Below are positions 53,601-62,600 of a DNA stretch of 64,000 nucleotides, piece after piece. The position numbers and the translations under genes are program-made. The DNA is taken from positions 337,479 to 401,478 of the forward strand of contig NMRB01000051.1 of the NCBI GenBank assembly GCA_002633025.1, given 5' to 3'. Origin of the DNA: Notospermus geniculatus. Lineage: Eukaryota; Nemertea; Pilidiophora; Heteronemertea; Lineidae. The first letter of the stretch is position 1; every line of letters starts with the position of its first letter. The notes beneath the pieces are model-generated. The model had not been told where the DNA came from and searched no databases. It was given only the letters and a program-made list of their open reading frames with translations.

Positions 53601-56600
53601 CGGTTAAAAAACTTATAGTAACATGGTTAACAAGATGAATCGACATCGGGGCATGCATCCCCTTCACAATGTAATCTGGAGAATGACACTTGNATGTTGA
53701 GCCAATAAAGGAATGCATTTTTTGCACTCACTTGAATAATATAGGGATATAGGGATGAGCAGTCTTGATGGGGAGACTGTAGTTGTTTCCTCCTTTTCAG
53801 TCACGTGCAGACTTCGTGGATGCGGTGGAAGTTGCTTCCCAAGGGGATGTCCACGTGGGTGGACAAGACATCGGAAAGGCTGTCAGTGTCCTCCAGGACG
53901 ACACTGCTGCAGACGTAACGTTTTTTTTTGCTTTCAACTCAATTATTGTACAAGAAAGTGGTTTCTGTTGTTCAGTCACTGCCAGTGTAACTTGCTGGCA
54001 ACTTCATGCATTTCATATTAAAAACACTCGCCCAGCTAAGCGAGGCGCACACAAGCAAATGGCGCCCAGGGGCCATATTCATAAAACTACTTAAGTCTAA
54101 GTGGGAAATTATCCTTTCTTCAACACGAAAGATAAGTATTACACATCATATGGACCCAGACATATTTGGCACAGCTTTATTTGGGTCGTTGCTGAATTTT
54201 GCCAAGTCCGGAATATCGCTGCACCGCGGTTTGCGGCCTGGCCTAATGATATTTATAATGGAAATCCCAGAGTAGTGAGTTTTTGCAACCGCCCAGTTAG
54301 GCAAACGACTACATGTACGCTTAATATGTTTTATTGGGGTGTAGGCATACATGTATACATGTACTCAGACAATAGAAAATCGTAACCTAAACGTACATGT
54401 AATCGTATTGCGATTGCGAAAACTCAGTCCCTTTCTTTCAGTAGGCTATGTATTTTGTTATGGCCATTCAAGGAAGTATTACAAAGATATAAAGAACTGT
54501 TTGATCTTTCAGGAATAACCTGTGGTACCACGAAATGTGGCCAATTCGCAACATGTGTACCGAAAAAGGATCATTGCATCTTCCCAGGATTAAAGGGTTG
54601 CACGTGCCCAATAGGACAGAAATGTTGCTTCAGTAAGTTACATTTGCATCGACATCATGTATATTCAGACAAATAAATAAAATACATGTATAGGCCTACA
54701 GAAAAGCCTATACGGGGGTGTAATATGTGATCTGGGGCCTGATTCACAAAGATCTCTTAGCGTACGTATGATCTTAGCACTGCCCGTATCTGTTGTCAAC
54801 AAGTCGACGAACAATAGATACCGGCAGTGCTAAGATTATACATAGGCTAAGAGGGCATTGTGACAGGCCCGAGATCTTGCAGATGTAGGCACATGTCGCC
54901 ATCGAGGAAAGGGCCGACTAAATGGCCTTTAACACATACATGTAGCTGAAATGTAGTACACCTCTGCAGGTTACAATGGTATTGGACAGCGGTGATCATG
55001 ATAAATATAGTTGAGTGAACCGATGACCAACGATGAATCACCTGTGACATGCGCCTACTTTTGCTAGATCTGGGGCCTGATTCACAAAGCACACTTAGCT
55101 ATAGGCTAAGTGTGGTCTTAGTGTACTCTTAACTATTGTTCATAAATCCCCACACAATAGTTAAGAGTACACTAAGATCACACTTAGGCTTAAGTGTGCT
55201 TTGTGAATCAGGCCCCGGGTCACATATTCTGTTGTATGGGTTTTCCTCGTTTTTTTTATAGAAAGCTGTCAAAAAATGCAAATGTTTTAAGCCGTGAGGG
55301 TGATATGCGCGGGGGCGAAATCGGAAGAAACTGGTGAAAAATTGGCCCGAATTTAGTATGTCCCCAGTTCTCGAATTACCGTATGTTTCTATTGCAATGA
55401 GATACCCGACAGCGAGAGATTGCTCTAATGTAATTAAATGATTCGTTACCAACTACATGTACCTGCCCTACAAAAACATTACCAAAAATAGATAAGCGCT
55501 TATGTTGACATTACACATTATCAAATTTCATTTCAGTCTACTGCAAAGTGCCCCGATTTTGTGATGGTGCGTGCTTAAAGCGTAGAAAATGTCCACCCCA
55601 CATGGTGAGACCTGTACAGACGTTCTATCACCATTTGTACGGCAAGACCTTCAAACGCTTCTGCAACTGTCGACACAACCGCGCGTGTTGCATCCGTAAG
55701 TCATGATGTTTTCTTAACTCATGCAGTGTGTTAAAAGTTAGTATTGGGTGATTTCATAGTTGGTGTTAACACGGTGTTTACAGTGCATTAATCATTCATT
55801 GTAAACACTGTAACACCAACTTTGAAATCACCCGATGTCAGCAACAATTTGTGCTAGGAGCAAATACCTCTGCGGCCTGATTCAAAAAGCCCTCTTAGCG
55901 AACGTATGATCTTCGCACTGCCCGTATCTATTGTCAACAAGCTGACGAACAATAGATATGGGCAGTGCTAAGATCGTACGCACGCTAAGAACGTTTTGTG
56001 AATCAGGGGCCGTATGCATAAAACATCTTAAGTGTAGAATTTCACTTATCTTTTGTTTGGAACAATAGTTTAAGGGAAATTTTACACTTAAGATGTTTTA
56101 TGCATACGGCCCCTGGGCCCTGAATGGATTTCAGTAAATTAAAGCATGGCGCACACGAGCGACTAAAATGGGGGCGACTACCGATGAGACTACTAGGTCG
56201 CATGCGATAATTACCTTTGAGGTCGATCAGTGATGTCATCCGCGACATCACTGATCTCCCAGTGAAACATTTGTCGCAAACGAGTCAAAAAAAACTAAAA
56301 AAAACTAAAAATATGTTCAGTCGCTCCTGTAGTCGCAAGGCTACCCTACCTGAAATTTACTGATCTGTTGGTCATCCGATAACGATACAGTAATGATCTT
56401 TGACCGATCAAGCCATCATATACCGATCCAAGCGATTGGATGTTGATCGGGTGTCGATCAAAGTGATCTGATGACCATTCTACTCATCTATTTGTCATCC
56501 CAAAATGATCCAGAAGTCATCCAATGAGAATTTTTCTGAGTTAAACTGATCCTGGCAGAAAATTTTCGGAGACGAAGTGATCTGATACCCATCCAGCGAT

Positions 56601-59600
56601 CATGAAAAAATATTCTAAGTTTTAGTAATCGGTGCATAAAATTTTGGAGTGCAACTGATTGGGAGATCACCAAGCAAGATCCGATGATGATCAAGGTCAT
56701 TGTTGTGTACCTACCATGTGACCGCTGTGCATGCTCTGGGGTCAGTTGAAATGGGACAGGCGTACAAACAAGATGTCTGACCCTGTCTCTCTTATTTTAT
56801 GTGTGCTGATGCAACTATCAGCTCACAAACATGTTGGCGACTACTCGTGGGTACGGTATCTTGAAAAAGAACAACTGAAGACCCTGAGATGTACCCCCCA
56901 GGGTTTGCATGAGTAATCCACTCCTGCACTCTAGCCTCTGGCCTTATCCAGTAGGCCTAGCCCTAGGTCCATGGGGGGGGGGGTAGGCCTATGTATCAGT
57001 TTGATGCATCATCATGCACTGATGTTTCCTAAGGGCTTTAAAATTCAGGTACCAGGCCCTTGTTGTGTAGTGTGGAGTGAGTGTGAGGACACTGGATGAC
57101 AGTGAATGAGATGAAAAACGAGAAAATGTGTGCTGTGCAGTTGTCCATGCATATTATTTATCAAAACTGCATGAAGAGAAGGCCTAAGCCAGTCCTTACA
57201 TGTGCTACCCGGTACATTTAATCACAGTTCATGGCAAAGAATGAATCATGAAGATGCCCAGATGATGATGACTGACCATCACAGCTTTTGGCATTGAGGT
57301 TCTTGGCGCACAACGAAGTGGGCAACAGTTGGTCAACAATAGAATGCATGCATGTATATGATGTAGTGCTGAGATATGGTCCCAAGGTCATGGGAGGATC
57401 GCTTCCGGATCATCAATGGATCACTTCAGTATCATTATCCTCTACTCATCCCAACGTGATCACATGATCGCTTACGGATCGGTACCACATTTATCCAGCA
57501 GTGATCAGAGGATTTCTAGATCATCATCAAGAATTGATCCTCTGGTGGTGATCTGATGCACGTTATTTGGAACGATCCATCACTGATCGCAGGGTCGATG
57601 ACCAGATCATCCTGCGATCAGTGATGGATCTTCACATAAAACTGATCACAGGATGATGTATCCAGGGGTCATATCTTTTGCTGATCAGTGGATCGTTCCA
57701 AATAACGCGCATCAGATCATCACCAGAGGATCAATTCTCAATGATGATCGGATCGCAAAAAATTTCAGGTAGGGTAGTCTCCTAGAAAGTCGCTCAAAAA
57801 ATCGCTCGTGTGCGCCATGCTTAACTGATACCCCGTCAGTGATGTTTTGTGTTTTCTACGTTCATTACGTTGTTCATTTTGCAAGGATCTTAGGCCGGGT
57901 TTACATCGGATGACACGCGACACGAACAGGAAGGGGAACAATGGCTTCACAAAGGATTCATCCCCATGAAACCTTTGTTCGTCTCCGTGTTCGTGTCGCG
58001 TGTCATCCGATGTAAACCCAGCCTTATGAGTTCGAAAAACACACGCACGTACGCACGCCTTCTGTCATCAAATACGTCCGGCGAGTGTCTCAAGCAAAAG
58101 TTCATGAAATTGACTCTAGTCTTGTCCTTAAAATAAAACTACTGTAGAGTTATTGGTGATGACCATCAATTCGGAGAAAACATTTGGTCACAATAGAGAG
58201 TTTCCATAATCACTTGAATATGCCTACGATTACGATGTTCCATTGTCTGAGTATACCAGAACAACAAATAAGCATTATGGGCGGTTGCGAAAAATACCCT
58301 AGCATTTAATTCCATTTCACAAACATGGAGTTATGCTCCACTAAACATTGGCATTGGTTGTTGGGGGAAATATATAGAAGTACGGTGTCACAAAGGCGTT
58401 GCCAATAACAACTCAACACTGACAGTTGAGCTGACGTCACCGTAAAATAGGTGCTGATTGGCTGAAACACGTCAAGCATATATCATGAGGTCATAATATC
58501 ATCTACCAATACTTAAGTAACGCCTCCTATTGGCCACCTTCGGAGAATCGAATGAAGCAGTTTGGGAGCACGGCAGTACGGGGAGATAGGAGTTGGCATG
58601 TTACGACTACTCGTTATTCTTAAGATTATCTCTAAATGAAATACAAAAACAAGGGGTTTAGACAAGACCAAAGTGATAAAAGTGTACCTAGTGATAAAAG
58701 TGTACCTAGACATGTATTGTCTTCGTAAAGTACGCAATCTTGGAATTGGCCTACCATCATGTAGACGATTGTTCATTTTTTTCTTTCAGGTCCAACTTGC
58801 CGATTAAAATGCAATGCGCAGTGCGTACCAAAACAAAAGTGCCTGTTCCCAGTTACATTCTACAAAAACAAAGGATTGCAGAAAGCATGCCTATGTACTG
58901 GTGGTAGGGTTTGTTGCAGATGTAAGTATACGTGAGAGTAACTGCAGCCATTTCTCAATTCTGTTATACCTCTTATTACTCATGTCTGTTTCAGTAATCT
59001 GTTGTAATTATTCAAACACTGTTTTCTGATATTAATCAAGAATAGTTAATTCAGCATACCGGGTACATGTAAGTTTGTCGAATAATAGCGAGTTTTCGCA
59101 AAGCCAGGAGGTAATACCTCCTGTTTCGGCCTATAGTACAGAGTTTTCGCAAAGCCCCAGAAACGCCAAGGCAAACGTCTGTCCTTTTGTTCGGTGCTCT
59201 CTTCGTGGCATCGAACAATGGGTTTGGCTTTCGCGTTGGCGTTTCGGGCGCTTTGCGAAAACTCCCTATTAATGGTACTCTATCGCGATGTTGAATTATG
59301 AATTGAAACAATACTTTCTGAATGTCGTAACAGTCAAATGCAAGACGTGTGGTGGAAGTTGTTGGTCAAAAAAATGCCCAAGTCGCCTGACACAATCGAA
59401 AAACAAGTACTGCAACTGTCCACGTGGCAAAGTGTGTTGTGTAGGTAAGTACATACGTAAGTTGGTCAGATTAGACCGAATCCAGGGCCCCCCTCAGCGA
59501 GTAGGTACCAATTTCTGCATTTTTCGCCTGACTGACGTGGCAAATTGCAGCGAGCTATAGCTCACCCTTCTTTCACATTTTCATTAAAGGTAATGTATCA

Positions 59601-62600
59601 CGGGTATTTTCGCGGACCACTAAAATCATTGTTAATTTGCATTTTGTTTGTTTGTGTCCAGTCTTTCTTTGTCTTATGAGTAATTTGTTGTTGACATGCC
59701 CGTCTAGAACTTCTTTTGAAAGCGAAAATTGTTCAATTTGGTGGGTTGGCATGTCACAAAGCCCAAAATAACATAATGTAAACATCCATGTTTACAAATT
59801 TTGAACGAAAACAATGAAGTCATGATACATTATCTTTTTAAAAATATATTAAAATATGTTAAAATATATTTTCTATTCAGAATTCCAAGTAAGACACTGC
59901 GTTTGGAAAAACGAGAGTCTAAGTGTGATGGTTATTTTTTATGTGTTTTTATTTACAGCACCAACATGTAATAAGAACACGCACTGTGGAAAAGGTTATG
60001 CCAGATGTGTACACTACAAACATAGATGTGCACATGAAGCAGATCATAAAACTTGCACATGCCCCGCTCGACAGAAGTGTTGTAAATGTAAGTTCCTTTG
60101 TTCCTTATTACTCTTTTGGTCCGCATTTTATTTTCGTTCAGAAGAAAATTTTACCATGTACATACGCATGTACATGTACATGTAATTGAGCATTACTATA
60201 TAGTATAGTATGTTTAAATCATCTGGACCCGATGGGCGTATGTCAGTCAAACCCCTAGTACCCGACAAAAATGAATTTAGGGTTTAGGCTAAACGGTCCA
60301 ACGCACATTGTTTTCTAACAAGCTGAACCTCGGTTCGAAGAACATGCAACAAGGCCTTGATTCGAAATTGAACACATGCATGGTGCATGGGATTGGCTGG
60401 AAGTGTCCTGCCAATAAAACGCATAGCCAGACTTCACCAACAATACCAAGGTGTGCCTGACAACCAAAGGGTCCTCCCATCGGGGTCCAGATGATTTAAA
60501 CGTACTATAATTTTCAAACTTACATGTACGTACACAGACACTCCGTTGATGAAGGTGTTGTTGAATTGACAATATTGCTAGAGTTGACGATACTGTTGCA
60601 GTAGCACATATTGTAGTGATTACATGTACCTTCTACTCTTGACAATCACTGTGGTACAATGATAACATATCCTTTGCTTTATGTTTCAGTCTTCTGCAAT
60701 AGTAAACTGTGTAAAGGACACTGCCGCCGAGGATTTCATTGTGGCCGTACGTTAGTGAAAGTCTTCAGCAGGTACTGCGACTGTCCACCAGGATACAGTT
60801 GCTGCAAACGTAAGAAAGCATAACAAGTTAGAAATTTGCAGGACATGGGGCTGTATGCGTGGGGTTGGACGTGGCCTAAGTATTCTTTTTGCTTGAACCA
60901 TTGAGAAAAGTGAGACTTTAATGAAAGTGTGGCTGAAGTCCGACCCTAGCATAGGCCTACGACCCATAGCCCGACAAGTCACTCTAAGGTCAAGTTGACA
61001 GGTGCCAAAATTAAGCAGCAGGCGTAGGCTGGTATTTCTCAGTATTACGAGAAAGGTTTTCTGTCTCTCAGCAGCCGACATAACTTTGACTTTTAATAGG
61101 CAACCTCGCTTATAGGTTTACAGACGCGGTCAATGTACACCGTATACCACTGCACTGATTCATGGCATATCGTAGTCCTTTAGGTTTAGTGCGAGTAGTA
61201 ATATACGCACTACACTGGGTGTCTCAAAAAAATGGAACTTTTTATTCAAGAACTGTACATTCATCTTCAGGTCCGACGTGTCGCAAGTGTTACAGCAATT
61301 CCAGATGCGTACCAGGGAAATGTGTCTTCCCGGCAAGAAAAGGATGCACATGCCCTCGTGGGACGAGATGTTGCAGATGTAAGTACTTTCCTTCTCCCGG
61401 GTTGGCCACAAATAGCAGGAAAATGAAAAGCCTTAGGTTATGTACCGGTACATACATGTATACCGGTAGTAATTTTAATTAATTTAATTTAATTAATTAA
61501 TTTAATTTTAATTAATTTAATTTTAATTTTAATTTTAATTTAGTTAAAACTATGTTTTATTGCAACAGATCTGCTACCTTTATTTTTTAACTAACTATGA
61601 TTTTCAAAATTGTGACATACCAATCTTCGGAAAGGGACCATTCTAATCGTACCCTATTGACAATAGGGTACGATTAGAATGGTCCCTTTCCGCTAACAAT
61701 ATTTCTGATATAGGCCTACATTTCTAATGTAAAAAATAACCATTATATTAGTGTTACCGTTATTGGGACGACCTCTTAAACTTTCAAATACAAGATCGTT
61801 TCCTTTATGTTCAGTTTTCTGCGGAACTTCAAAATGCCCTCGAGCTTGGTGCAGGAAAAATTGCAGGGGATACTATGTGCGTGCCGGAGGCAAGTTCTGT
61901 AATTGTCCACCCGGCCTCCACTGCTGTAGACGTAAGTATCTTCATCAACTCATGAGAATTTACGCTCAGTGGGTTATTGTCGTCCAAAAAAGTAACCCAG
62001 TCAATCTAAGCGGCATGAACGTTCACCTGTAACTTTCGATGTGGGTGAAGTACTAAAACTTCTCCCAGGATCAACCTGGTGACCTGAAACTTCACCCAGG
62101 ATCAACCTGGTGACCTGAAACTTCACCCAGGATCAACCTGGTGACCAGAAACTTCTCTCACGATCAACCTGGGTGACTTAAAGCGTCCAGTTGATACTGG
62201 GTGACGTGAAACTTCTATATCAAATCAGCTGTATAAAGCAAGGTTCATTGGCACACGGATCCGATCCGTTTCCAATCCGTTTGCCCCTACTTTTCCGGAG
62301 ACGACAACGCTGAAGTCCATTTGATAGATTTTTTACGGACCTGAATTGGACCAATTCCGTGTGCCAATAAACCTTGCTTAAATCGAACACGCATACATTG
62401 AGGGCTATCAAAATACCAATAATGTGTGATATTTATGGGATTATGTGCCTGTATGTAGAAAGGCCTAAGTCAATTTGAAGGGTGCAATGACTATGTTCTG
62501 TATGCCTCAAACCAAAAATAGATAAAGACAAAAAATATACCACTCTGAAACAGCCCAGCCCAAGGGTTTTAGTTATTTTTTTAAATAATAGATGGCGCAT

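Noticed and set aside
56341-57778. Autonomous DNA transposon
   Set aside because: No transposase-sized open frame or catalytic motif is visible; treated as non-autonomous.
59090-59311. Conserved protein motif S-F-R-K-A-P-E-T-P-T seen in frames at several places
   Set aside because: It is the translation of the GAGTTTTCGCAAAGCC fold-back family, not a gene.
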